A stretch of 64,000 nucleotides of DNA, from assembly GCF_010183535.1 (NCBI RefSeq), contig NC_071328.1, positions 7,998,001-8,062,000 on the forward strand. The letters are read 5' to 3'. The position numbers and the translations under genes were made by a program. How positions within the stretch are numbered: the stretch's first letter is position 1; every line of letters starts with the position of its first letter. Shown here piece by piece: positions 1 to 10,724 of the stretch. The stretch comes from Caenorhabditis remanei. Its lineage: Eukaryota; Nematoda; Chromadorea; Rhabditida; Rhabditidae. Under the pieces are notes generated by a model. It saw only the letters and a program-made list of their open reading frames with translations, had not been told where the DNA came from and made no database searches.

Positions 1-129
1 TCATTCTTCCACGACAGTCGCTGCTCAGACTCTACAGATTTTCCTTCTTGGACATCTGTCCCGATCGTTGTCCTTCTACGGTCCTTCGACGACACACGAT
101 CTTCAGCACGTCTAACAGGCCCATACTCC

Positions 130-306
130 AAGGGTACAACGGATTGAGGGTACAATGACTCTTAGGGTACCATGACTCAGAGGGTACTATACTTTTAGGG
201 TACAACGAGTAAGTTGCTCTTAGGGTACAACAGATTGTTGACTGAAAGGGTACAACGATCTGAATACTCAAAGGGTACAACGATCTGAATACTCAAAGGG
301 TACAAC
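130..306. repeat. Degenerate tandem repeat (AGGGTACAAC units)
   Basis: The ten-base core AGGGTACAAC or a one-base variant recurs about nine times at 17-25 bp spacing. The last two units (AAGGGTACAACGATCTGAAT and neighbours) are nearly identical, which suggests recent local duplication. Open frames across it come only from the repeat period. No protein-coding support is seen. Confidence 0.8.
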
Positions 307-659
307 AAAGTTTTTGATCACAACTGAACTTTTTACAGTTTTATTATTGAAACTGTATGAAGTTCGACCGAATAATAGTTCTACTGTGGAACGTTGTTTA
401 GTCTGATCTAAAATATATAAGTTTCATTGAAATAGGAATTGAGTTTGGTTATTCAAAACACAATATCTGACTGGCTCGAGCACAAATCACCAGGTCATGC
501 CACATTTCAGCCAAACAAATTCATTCTGGTTGATTTTTTGATATGTTATCGCCCAGCATATTCAAAGATATTCATAGCATAACCCATTAGGATCCGCCTC
601 CTTCGGTGACGAAAATCAACAATATTTCTGATCTCAGTTATTCAGAGCTAGAATAGTAC
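307..659. other. Unassigned intergenic DNA
   Basis: AT-rich, no open frame with splice support, no RNA gene or repeat recognised. Confidence 0.5.
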
Positions 660-1141
660 TCACGAAATCTTGCAGCATGTACTGATCATGTTTCAGTTAA
701 TCAAAAACACTTCAGAAATTGACCTTCATTTTTTCCAGTTGAAAGTTTGAGTTTTCGTAGCTTTCCAGATTTTGATTCAAAAACTCAAACACTTTGGAAG
801 AATAGTGCAATCTTCTAAAAATACAAATATTTTATTCAAGGGGATACGAAATATTCACTTTTCGATCATAACTCTCCTAGACACTGAAATCTAGGGAAGG
901 TATTTGTATTTTCGAATAGCCAACACAAATATGAATTTTATCATCATGATTTTGTTTTGGACAGCAGTGCTTTGACTAGCCGAAAAATCCAAAAAAAAAC
1001 TATTTGAAATTATAAATACCTTCCTCAGATTTCAGTCAAAAAAGTGAAGATTTCGACGTACCCCTTGAATAAAAGACGTCAATTTCTGAAGTGTTTGTGA
1101 TTAACTGAAACATGATCAGAACATGCTGCAAGATTTCGTGA
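660..1141. repeat. Imperfect inverted repeat, MITE-like
   Basis: Positions 660-722 and 1076-1141 are near-perfect reverse complements (both start TCACGAAATCTTGCAGCATG when read inward). A second pair of matching segments lies inside, 831-925 against about 995-1075, separated from the outer arm on the left by roughly 100 unmatched bases. This is the layout of a decayed palindromic DNA element. No target-site duplication was identified and no coding capacity is present. Confidence 0.7.
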
Positions 1142-1483
1142 CCAGAATCATAACATGTTTGAATTCTAGTTACAATTGAAGCAGTCCGCATGTGTCAAGT
1201 TGAACAAAACATCATCAAGAAAATTCCAGTCATCAATTAATATTCGGATTGTACCAAAAAAGTTCAAACCTAAACTTGAAAATTCTAGCCATTGACTGGG
1301 CATTCTTTGTTTGTTGTTTACTTTATTTCTTTCTTTTCCATATTTCCATATATTCAATAAACAAACATTAATTTCTATTGAACAAAACCAATCATGATAA
1401 TAAAAGTTTTCATCGAACAAACAATTAGACAAATATATGCGAAATTAGGTGATATCAGACTAAGAATATTGTTAAGCTCACAA
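1142..1483. other. Intergenic, 3' flank of F-box gene
   Basis: AT-rich DNA between the inverted repeat and the stop codon of the minus-strand F-box gene. Short open frames exist on both strands but have no splice or motif support. Confidence 0.5.
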
Positions 1484-2634
1484 TTATTTCAAAATCTTCC
1501 GGAAATGAAAATGGTTGAAGAAATACATCCCAGCTTTCTCCTCATCTTTTCTTATGATTTTTCTCCCTTTCGGTTGGTCAATAGATCTGTAAATAAGATT
1601 ATTAACAGTTTTAAAGACGGCTATGTATGGGAACACATCAATTTGGAAATCGATCAACAGGATCTTCATTCAAAAATTTGAACTATTTTAGAAATAGTAA
1701 CTGTAACACTTACACAACATTTGCTCCATCTAGAATGGCAAACACTTGGTTTCTGAACGATTCTTCCATGGCTTCGCAGTCTAGAGTCATCTCGAATATC
1801 TTGAGATTTTCCAGTTTTCCATTGTACCAAGCTAGGACAAGAGAGGACAAATCGGTCGGGTCGATAGGCGCCGTGTTGAGAGTCAAACAAATAACTTCAC
1901 ATTTCATTGTTAGGAATGATGAAAAGGCAAGCCACTCATTTTTTTGAAGAATGAATAGTGATCGAACATTCAACTGGAAATGTTGCTTTCCATCGGTTAG
2001 AACTTTCGATTCATCAAACTTCAACCGTTTCAATGTATGATCTCCTAACAACTTTCTTCCATCTTCAACACTCAAATGAACTTTTTTGAGTTCCACTTGG
2101 TTAGGCTTGATTCGTTCATAGAATGAAAATTTTGGAAAAATCAAATAACATTGCAAGCATGTGTTGTTGACTGTGAACAAATCTTTCAGGTATTGAATCA
2201 AGAATTCGCACTTTTCAGCACTTTTCTGTACCTTTTGTTCGCATTTCAAAGTGAAAGACTGACGATTTCTAGTCAGAATTGTCTCTTTTCCATTCATCAT
2301 CCTCTTTTGACCGTTTTCCAGTTCTTTTTTGAAATTGAACAGAACTTGATTTTGAGTGCTCAAAGAACTCTGAACGCTGATATCCATTTTTTCAGGAATG
2401 GTGAAGTAGTAATTGATAAACTCCAATCGAGGTTTTGAACTTTGTATTGTCCTTTTCAATCGCTTTGATAAGAAACTCATCTCCACGCTGAAAATTGATG
2501 GATATGTGAAAAATGAAGAAGAAGAGAAAAATAACTCACATCTCAATTGGTTCAGTCTGAAACAATACAAGTCGTTGTGCCAGAAATGGAAGTTTCAGCA
2601 GTGGTAACTTTTTTGGGTCTTTTTTGAGATCCAT
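1484..2634 (-). CDS. F-box protein with FBA_2-type C-terminal region
   Basis: Three exons on the minus strand: 2634-2540, 2487-1714 and 1586-1484, joined at GTGAGT/CAG and GTAAGT/CAG sites with the frame preserved. The first exon carries the N-terminal half of a worm F-box (residues about 9-30, PLLKLPFLAQ...), completed across intron 1 as PIEIVEMSFLSKRLKR, the typical junction of this family. The long middle exon resembles the FBA_2 region, with the characteristic MKCE motif and a W-NGKLENLK stretch. The last exon encodes a basic tail resembling the R-x-DG-K-A...F-x-F tails of the two F-box genes at 3312 and 8974. Such proteins are expected to bind Skp1-like adaptors and recruit substrates to SCF ubiquitin ligases; the substrate is unknown. 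It is divergent from the F-box gene at 3312. Confidence 0.85.
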
Positions 2635-3311
2635 TGGAACCTTAAAGAAAGACGAATTGCAACCTTGAAAGTACGATAAACCGGAATGAAGGAGAAAAGG
2701 TTCATCATCACCACACTTTAAGAACATGGTAAGTTCGAAAGAAGGAAAAATGCCTATTACGTTTCAATAAAATATCATCTGGGGGAGGGTCTTTTTTCAC
2801 AAATCAAAGCAGCGAGCAGTTGAAAAAGACGGCGTTTGTGATTGCGTCTTGAGTTCAGAAAACATTGAAAATTGCATTTTAGAGGCAAGGCTATCAGAGC
2901 TACCGGGGTTTTTTTCACTTAATTTGAATGTTCTTGCTAAATATGAAGCATCATGCGTCTAATAAGTTAACGCAGTCCTAAAATCTTTTAAAAAGTGAGA
3001 GACAAATCAGTGAAAATTTTGGTGGAGAAAAGAAGGTGTATCTTCATCAAATCAATACAAGATGAGAGAGGGTACGCAGACGGCTAGACGTGTTCCCTTT
3101 CTCATACAAGTATGCCACCTCTCCATTATCTTTTCCCTCTCATTCTAGGGGTCACATGTTCGCTTGACCACTGCCCTCTCTTGCCCTCACTTGCCCTCGT
3201 CTGGTGGCCGAAACGAAGCAGATTACCCACTTTCAACATACATAAACATGCGATCCGACTATTCTACTCAATCGTCTGATTTCTGATTGTTTTAAGGTTT
3301 CCATCATACAA
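2635..3311. other. Divergent intergenic region between two F-box genes
   Basis: About 680 bp between two start codons facing away from each other, so it probably holds both promoters. A pyrimidine-rich, relatively GC-rich block lies at about 3070-3230, with repeated CCCTC/GCCCTC words. No discrete promoter element can be assigned. Confidence 0.5.
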
Positions 3312-4550
3312 ATGTCAAAATTTCCATTATTCCAACTTCCGGGCGTTCCACGAACATTGGTGTTTCAGTTGATGGATCCAGAGCAAGTGTGAGTTTACAT
3401 CAAATCACATGAGAACATTGTTCTTTAATAACTAAATCATGAATACATGAACAGTCTAAAACAAGATAATGTCACCTGAACAAGTATTAGTGAATGAACC
3501 AGAACTAAGAATAATTCAAACTTCAAACTTTTTCCAGAATCGAGCTCACATTCATCTACCGAGCCATCAAGGAGACAGTCAGTTTATCAAAGCTCCGTGC
3601 TTCTCATTTCCTCCTTCTTCTTCACAATCCACCATGCAACTCTATAAAAATTGTTATTCAATTTTCCGAAAACTCAATCAACTTCACACTGATTGCCAAG
3701 ATCGAATATTCAGAAGAGGCTTTCTCAAGTTGGGAAATTGATGGAAATCCCGTTCACGGACAGAAGTTGAACAAAACGAACTTCTCCTTATTCTTTGGTA
3801 AAACATACTCCGATCAAGAACTTGTTGTGAAAAGTCTCACTCAACATTTCCATGAAATAATGCGATTCAATGATTACAGTTTCCGAGCAATTCAAGTTTC
3901 ACTGAAAAGTATTATGAGCAATTTCATATGGAAACACACTAAAAAGTTCCGTGATTTTGTATACTATCAGAATGAAATCGACACTTCTGCAACATCGAAA
4001 GAACTCAAGTTTTTGTTAGAAGAGATCACAGTAAATCAACTGGAATTGAGACTGAAACCTGAAATACATCCAACAATTTCTAAATTGAAATTGAAACATT
4101 CAACAATGCAGCTGGATTATTCTCTATCAATCCATTTCGATAGTTACTTTGATATGAAGTGTGAAAAAGTATGGATTACTGTATCAATAGTCAACTCCGA
4201 GGATATTGTGAATTTCGTGAGAAATTGGTTAGATAGAAATCTGGAAAATCTGCAATTTTTCTCGGTGGAAATAAGGAATGACGTGTTCGACGAAGATTTC
4301 ATATTTTCAAAATTCAAGCAGTTTATGATTGAATTTCCGTGAGTTCTCTTTTCAATTAGCTTTCTAAAATTTCAAAGTGAACACATGTTAATACCGTTGT
4401 AATGTCTGAACATCTCAAATTCATGATACTTTCAGACCTGATCATCCGAAACACAACACAAGACCAAATATCAGGGATATCAAACAGTCAAGTGGAAAGT
4501 CGGCACGACTTTCATTTTATTTGAAAAAATTTGAATTCGAAGTTGAATAG
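3312..4550 (+). CDS. F-box protein with FBA_2-type C-terminal region
   Basis: Exons 3312-3388, 3538-4338 and 4436-4550; both introns are GTGAGT...TTCAG and the frame is open throughout. The start gives MSKFPLFQLPGVPRTLVFQL, a worm F-box whose second half follows intron 1. The intron after the DPEQV segment falls at the same place as intron 1 in the genes at 1484 and 8974. The central region is FBA_2-like, with FDMKCEKVWITVS and NWLDRNLENLQFF. The last exon supplies the basic S-GKSARLSFYLKKFEFE tail. Inferred role: substrate-recognition subunit of an SCF ubiquitin ligase. Alternative downstream starts would remove the F-box, so the ATG at 3312 is preferred. Confidence 0.85.
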
Positions 4551-4723
4551 TTCATTTGATTCTGGTTATGAATTACAACTAGATATTTCTATATTTAAGA
4601 TTGCCCCTTTTCTTTAGTAGGTATTCAAGATTTAGAGTTGGTAGCCATATTCTTCTTGTCTTAATATGTATTCTAATTTTCATAATGTATATTCATGTCT
4701 AGATTTTCTGAGAAATATAACAG

Positions 4724-5370
4724 TTAAACTGTTCTCTCACTTTCCTCATGACACAGAAATAATGATAGGTGAAACGGAAGGTTGTGAAGATTTGTTTCTG
4801 AAAATGGAGTTCTGTTTGATATCTCATATGCTCTCACTCGCCTTCTGAAAATTGTCGACACAGAAGACCGGTAAGGGGGAAAGAAAATGAGTAGGCTGAT
4901 CATGTTGACTACAGAATGACTTACAAACCAAGCAGTGACAACTTCGATTAGAACTGAAAACTCATAAACTACGATGTTTGGTTTCGAACTTGTTACTCAC
5001 TTTGAGCCTGATCTACGTGTGCTATTACTATAACTACCATCAAGAGTGGAGGCACAAAACAAATTGTTGAAGACCCAAACTGCACCATTATACTTATAAC
5101 AGCTTCCCGATGCTTCTGATATGTGACTGGAGAGATTTTAGATTTTAGCTTAGCCATCAAATAAAAGATATCAATTGCACTCGTGACCATCAGTATATTC
5201 AGGACAATTCCGCTGGATAAGACAACAGAAAAGAATAAAATAAAACTGGTAGTTTTCAAATAAATGTCCAAGTTTGGGAGAGCCATAAAGTTCAAAATCA
5301 TTGATAGCCCACCGATAAAATGGTACCAGTTAATGAGCCATCTCGGCTCGGTGAAGTCAATTTCTAGCAT
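4724..5370 (-). CDS. Shortened 7TM chemoreceptor-like gene (possibly a pseudogene)
   Basis: Two exons, 5370-5001 and 4953-4724 (GTGAGT/TTTTCAG), give about 199 residues. Hydrophobic segments occur near residues 18-32 and 40-66. They are followed by SPVTYQKHREAVISIMVQF and an HSVVNMISLLIFFPPYRS segment, the pattern of TM6-TM7 in Str-superfamily nematode chemoreceptors (srh/sri-like). A complete receptor has about 330 residues; here the region expected to hold TM2-TM4 is missing, so the gene looks internally deleted or has lost exons upstream. I could not find convincing missing exons in 5371-6500. The family call is by motif feel only; it could equally be another Str-superfamily class. Confidence 0.5.
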
Positions 5371-6567
5371 TTGTGATTTTTGATAATGAAGTATGTGTTC
5401 ATTGTTTTTCAGCTATTCTTTGCAGAACATATATTAATGAGGCAAGTGAAAAAAGAGTTATTAATGAGACAGGTGCATGTTTTCATGCGTTTCTCGAAAG
5501 CAGAATCTGATAAAACAAGGAACAAGCATTGATCAGAATGCTTCTTATCACGCCTACAGTATGCATGTATGTTCAGATTATTCAAATAAAATTAGAAAGT
5601 TTCAACCTGCATAGTCAGAAGCATTTGGATATCCAGGAGTTTCTACAAGGCTGATCAGGGAACAGATTTTTGAAACAACCAATATTAGTTCTTGTTAGAT
5701 TGTGGCCAGGAAACACCTTTCACCGTTTGGCACAGGCGAAAACTGCTTTTGTTGAAAAAATGGTCATTTTCTGGGATCATTGTTCTGTTGGAATTGTGAA
5801 AATTAGCGAATACTTATCGGACATTGTCGGTTGTAAAATCATGTCTTTCGGTGCTCCTAACTAACCAGTGTTCCTAACACGAAAGGGTGATTGGCGACTG
5901 GATCATGATCTATTGGTGCCGGGACGTTAATAAGATTTAGAAGCGCCTAGTATGGATAGAATTCTGCCAATCGAAGACATGGAAAAAGACATAACTGTTG
6001 TCAAGAATAGGCATATATCTGAATTAAAAGGAACAATACATTCAATGTTTCCGGATTGATTAACGGATGGTTACCGACGATTGTCTTGATAGATGCCAGT
6101 CTGTCTGAAAATTGAATATCCAATCTGTTGTTTTGTTTTATGTTGTGCATTTTGTACTCAATAACTTCATTTCCTAATAAAACATACGAAATATGAGCTT
6201 GAAATGAAAAGTAACTGAATTTCAGCCTTATATGTTGTAATTGTGCGCCAAAGACGCACCAGACCGGATTTCTTCCCCTTGAGAAAATCACGGACATAAA
6301 AAGTTGTGTTCGAAATTCTAACTCCAAACTATATTTGTGTTCATATCGATATACAATTAACACCACAAAATATTGTGTCCTCCCCGACAGAAAACAAATA
6401 GAGAAAATTGTGACAACGAGAAGAGTCTGCGTCTCTCTTACCTCTATTATGTCTAGGAGTGTCTGGTCAGTTAAAGCGAGAGTATATAAAATACTCAACT
6501 TTTGTTTCTGATTCTATTTCTCTCCGTTTTTTTCTGTTTCAACTGTCATTACGACTTTTCAGAGAAA
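5371..6567. other. Intergenic region, chemoreceptor-like gene to SDR gene
   Basis: No supported gene. A minus-strand open frame of 165 codons at 6001-6498 has no splice sites or family resemblance and is treated as chance. The last 150 bp hold the likely SDR promoter (see the separate entry). An SL1-type acceptor (TTTTCAG, ending 6562) lies just before the SDR start codon. Confidence 0.5.
6424..6491 (+). promoter_or_regulatory. Candidate promoter of the SDR gene: CTGCGTCTCT motif plus TATA-like box
   Basis: AGTCTGCGTCTCTCT at 6424-6438 matches the CTGCGTCTCT/GAGACGCAG motif common in Caenorhabditis promoters and similar to the reported EOR-1 site. TATATAAAA at 6483-6491 lies about 75 bp before the trans-splice acceptor at 6562. 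The function is inferred from position only. Confidence 0.5.
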
Positions 6568-7612
6568 ATGTCATCATCCCCAAAGAGTGTTGTTATAACT
6601 GGAGCCAATCGTGGTATTGGATTGACTATTGTGAGAGAATTGATCAAGGATAAGAATATCCACCATCTCATCGCAACAGCAAGAGATGTGGAGAAGGCCG
6701 AAGTGAGTTTGATCTGAAATTAAACCAATAAGTTCCATATGTTCAATGAGAATAAATTGGATCCGAATTCAGTCGAGCTTGGTGATGAATTCAACAAGTA
6801 TTCCTCCTCTCATTCCAGGATCTGAAATCTATCAACGACTCTCGTCTTCATATTCTACCTCTCGATGTTGTTTGCGATAAATCTATCGACACTTTCGTAG
6901 CCAAAGTCGCCGAGATAGTGGGATCAGACGGTCTCAACCTTCTTGTGAACAATGCTGGAGCTGCATTCGAATACAGAACTAAAATTGTGAGTTTTTCAGT
7001 TCGTCTCTTCATTCTATTAAAAAAAGTAGACTTATTAAAAAGCCTATACTTGAATTAAATCAGTGTACAATGTTGTTTCTTTTCTCAGGAACCAAATCGT
7101 GCTACACTGGCCAAACAATTCGATGTCAACACTATCAGTCTAGTGATTTTAACCCAGAAGTTCCTTCCACTTCTCCGTAAATCTGCTTCCAAAGTATCCG
7201 GAGATAAACTATCAATTTCTCGTTCGGCTGTAATCCAAATATCTTCTGGACTTGCATCAGTGTCTCAGAACAATTATGGATCTGATTTAATTCCAATGCT
7301 CGCTTATTCAATGAGCAAAACAGCAGTCAATCAGTTCAATAAGACGTTTTCAATCGATGTGAAAGACGATCACATTCTGAGTGTCAGTTTTGCTCCTGGA
7401 TGGATTAAAACAGATCTCGGAGGACCGGACGCCCCATTGACGGTAAGTTGGGGAGTAGAAGAATTTTGCTTCTTCTGATTCACTATAATTTTATACGGAA
7501 ACCATTTCAGCTCGAGGAAGCCGTTCCGGTGTTGGTGTCCAGTTTCTACAAGTTGGACAACTCTCATCATGGCGGATACTATCAAAGAGACTTAACTCCA
7601 ACCCCATACTAA
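6568..7612 (+). CDS. Short-chain dehydrogenase/reductase (C-factor-like SDR)
   Basis: Exons 6568-6702, 6819-6986, 7089-7442 and 7511-7612, all phase 0, encode 252 residues, the normal length for a classical SDR. The cofactor-binding TGANRGIG is at residues 11-18, the NNAG motif at 89-92, the catalytic Ser in ISSG near 154, and the YSMSK motif gives Tyr174 and Lys178, so the active site is complete. The protein should be a cytosolic NAD(P)(H)-dependent oxidoreductase; the substrate cannot be read from sequence. It resembles the worm group related to bacterial C-factor/sniffer-type carbonyl reductases. The start is supported by a TTTTCAG acceptor 5 bp upstream. A polyadenylation signal AATAAA occurs at 7663-7668. 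Confidence 0.9.
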
Positions 7613-7754
7613 TTAGTATGCATTGTAATATATTTTTGACGTATCGCTCGAATTTCAATTTCAATAAATAAGTCATCTTATTTGAATTTAGGCAGCAAAC
7701 ATGAAATAGTTTCATAGAACTTAAACTAAAAAATAAGTAGTTTCCTAATACCAG

Positions 7755-8507
7755 TTGACCGTCACTGCTCCATCTGCGCCTCTGTCTATCACGTTGTGCC
7801 ATCTGGAGAATGCAATGAACGCTCTATGCATGCAAATACTCCATTACCTCTCATACGACAATACCTCGTTGTTACATCTCCGTCACTCTTATTTATCGAC
7901 CATTTTCAAAATTTCCAGCAGTTCATCAGAACCACAAATTCGTGTCAATACGGAAAGGTTGACTGATGAAAATTTGAACCTGCTGGTTGATTTTCTCAAC
8001 TCGAAGACCTCTCCATATATCAGTATTAATACTAATCAAGAGGAAAAATTGGAACGTTTGATTCGAAATATCAAAAGCACTTTTGAGAAAATTGTTGTTC
8101 AGCCATCAACTAACATTCATAGCATTCAATTTGAAAGACTCGAATGTAAATTGTTAACCATTTGTGGAGCTTAATGGGTCAAAATTGAACAGTTGATGGC
8201 TTTCGATTTCAACAGAGCTCCATTCTTCGATTCAACTCTTTCTAGTAGAGATTTGAATACATTTCTGAAAATGTGGAAAGAAGGAAGAACACATCGAAAA
8301 ATGGAGAGATGCTGTTTCTACTGGGAGACTTCAGCCTTGAACATGATAGATGTATTGGAAGGATTATGGTCAAGTTTAGAAGACATAAATGCTTTGAATT
8401 CTGATGGAAAAGCATTCAAAATCGGTGGAGTTAATAGAAAAAGTGCTACGCTTCAACTCGAGAAAGGTCAAGGATCTGTGAACTTGGAATTAAATGTTAA
8501 TCGCTAA
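7755..8507 (+). pseudogene. FBA_2-type F-box gene remnant with in-frame stop
   Basis: One frame runs from an acceptor-like CAG at 7754 to a stop at 8505-8507. It is interrupted only by a TAA at 8172-8174 inside what should be the conserved LECKLLTICGA-WVKIEQLMAF segment. The text on both sides is FBA_2-like: LTDENLNLLVDFLNSK before, and SSRDLNTFLKMWKEG after, followed by a basic G-x-NRKSATLQLE tail. No F-box exon was found upstream, and the sequence is diverged from its intact neighbours. A nonsense change plus a missing N-terminus point to a pseudogene. A sequencing error at the stop is possible but would not restore the missing F-box. Confidence 0.7.
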
Positions 8508-8973
8508 TTAATCATTTCAATGAATGAAAATCCTGTTTTTAAAAAACTGTGTATACTCATCATGTTCACCTTCAATATACTCGAGAATTCACAGTCAAAC
8601 CATCTGCTATATCCAGATATACTACTCATTCTTTGCAAGAATTCCTCAAAGTCTAAAAAAGACTATCGTGGTTGTCGTCAACAAGTTGCACAAACAAAAA
8701 GACACGCAGATCGACACCATTCCCTACCAGTATTAATTAGGGGAAAGGCACACTGCCCAGATGACGTGAGAAATAGAATGTGCGCTCCATTGAGTTTCCC
8801 GGCATCTGTCCCTTCTTTGAAGGATCTCCATAGGCGAGATCTTTCACTATTTATAATCAAAGTTATCCCATTTTCTGCTGCTTCTTTTGAGTTATCACCT
8901 CCAACTTTCAATAATTGTTTCTTCAATTTTTCGTCTATAGGAAACAGAAAAGGGGTCAATTTTCAAAGAGGAA
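8508..8973. other. Intergenic, upstream of third F-box gene
   Basis: Open frames on both strands across here lack splice support. A TATA-like CTATTTATAA near 8848 may belong to the promoter of the F-box gene starting at 8974. Nothing else is recognised. Confidence 0.45.
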
Positions 8974-10114
8974 ATGACAACGAAACCATTCCTTCTGTGG
9001 AAGCTCCCACACGTGGCTCGAAAACAAGTTCTCGATTATATGGATCCGATGGAACTGTGAGTTTCTCAAAGACAGTTTTTAAAAACAAACAAATAGGTCA
9101 CGTACTCTAAACATTAATTTTCCAGAATCTTCTTGACATTTATGTCCAAGCATATCAAATACTCCGCTTTTGGCTTATTGGAAGCTGACAAATTCTCTTG
9201 GACAGTCATGAACAATCTCAAAGTGATTGAAGTAATTTCAAAAGATCGCACCAATCGAAAATTCAAAATGAACTTTCAAATTACTCAAGTTCCACCAAAT
9301 AACAAGACCATAAAACTCAAGAATAGGAAGATTCCATTCAAAGCATCCAAAAAGACTTTCAACTTGAAATCTGAGAAAAACGAAGAGGATAACATTTCTA
9401 TTTTAGATGATCTCACGGAGCACCTGCTTGTCATTTTCAAAATAGCTGAGTATGGTCTTCATTCTGAATTCAATTTATTCGATTCCCCGATATTCAAAAA
9501 CACCAAGCGATTCTCCGAATTGCAACTCAATAATCAAGATCTGACAGTTGAACATACAAGAACTCTTCTCGAAACAATGGAAATTGACTTTTTGACACTA
9601 TATCTGACCCGTCCAAAAATCAAGAAAGGTCCGGAAGATTTTCAACTGAAGCACAACATCATGAAACTTGGAAACATCGATTGGCTCAAGTTTTCTTCAG
9701 TGTTGAATATGAAATGTGAAGAACTGATTCTCGGAAGAATGAACCATATCACACAGAAAGATTTTTCGGACTTCGTTAGAGTTTGGTCAGAAGGAGGATT
9801 CGAAAACCTGACAAGTTTTTATGTGCAGGTTCCACATGTCTGGGAACAGAGAGATATTGATATGTCTTATTTATGGAGAAATGAAGTCTACGAAAGTTTC
9901 AAATCCATGGATTTAACGATCGTGTAAGTAACTTATCATAATTCAAGCTGACAATCAATGTTAAGATCATTAAAAAACTGGATGATAATTTTTTATCGAA
10001 ATTTTTTGTTTCAGTAAAGCTACTCGCAACGGAGATGAGAAGACAATTCAGCGAAACGACGGGAAAAGAGCAGAAATCCTCTTCAAAAACTTCTTCAAGT
10101 TCAAAGTTTTGTGA
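8974..10114 (+). CDS. F-box protein with FBA_2-type C-terminal region
   Basis: Exons 8974-9056, 9126-9923 and 10015-10114. The start gives MTTKPFLLWKLPHVARKQVL, the N-terminal half of a worm F-box, and the DPMEL/IFLTFMSKHIKYS junction spans intron 1 as in the two sister genes. The FBA_2-like part includes SVLNMKCEELILGRM and WSEGGFENLTSFYV. The terminal exon encodes TRNGDEKTIQRNDGKRAEIL followed by FKNFFKFKVL. Predicted SCF ubiquitin-ligase adaptor; the partner substrate is unknown. It is the fourth FBA_2-like locus within about 9 kb (with 1484, 3312 and the pseudogene at 7755), consistent with the birth-and-death evolution known for this family. Confidence 0.85.
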
Positions 10115-10724
10115 AACAATTCCTATATGATATAGGCTATAGTCGTGTACTTTAAATAAATATTTTTTGGAATGATCATGTCTGAAATCTGTAGAAACAC
10201 TACTCATTTCCAAAATGAATCGTTCTTCATTCATCAAACTTCGTGCGAGGTTTTTACTCTTCATTGACGCCGCTTTCCCAATTCTAGGTTTTAACATTCG
10301 ATAAGTCTAAATTATACAAATTGGCATCATTATAAGTCTTACAGTACCCTTAGAGTTTAATTTCTCAGTAGAGCGATATTTGGCTCTTTGGAAAGAAGTT
10401 CCACATGAATTTCAGGATTGATTGTTGAAAAAATATTTGTAAAAAATATTTGGAAAGATTAATGTTTCATCCTACTAGATGCCATTAAATGCTGTTAAAA
10501 ATGATATATTTTTTAAAGTTTGGCATACGGTTTTGAATGCTTGTTTTCTATAAATTTGTCTTCTGAACACATGTATATTCATAACGTTGCGAAACAGTTC
10601 TGATTAAAAAAAAACATTTTATTCAACTTTTCCAAAACAAAATGAGCAATTTGAAAACCCGTTTTAAACTTTTTAAATTTCGTCATCGAGAGAAAGAGAA
10701 CCGGTAGCAATTCAAAATTACAAA
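10115..10724. other. Convergent intergenic region
   Basis: Lies between the stop codons of the F-box gene (+) and the DHHC gene (-). It holds 3' UTR sequence, including an AATAAA-like signal (TTTAAATAAATA) shortly after the F-box stop. A 132-codon minus-strand open frame at 9899-10297 overlaps the F-box exons and is a shadow. Confidence 0.5.

Noticed and set aside
6001..6498. 165-codon minus-strand open frame
   Set aside because: No splice signals, no membrane topology or motif consistent with the neighbouring receptor-like gene, and it overlaps the likely SDR promoter.
8520..9110. 196-codon plus-strand open frame
   Set aside because: It runs through the F-box exon at 8974-9056 in the wrong frame; the true frame has the F-box motif and splices correctly.
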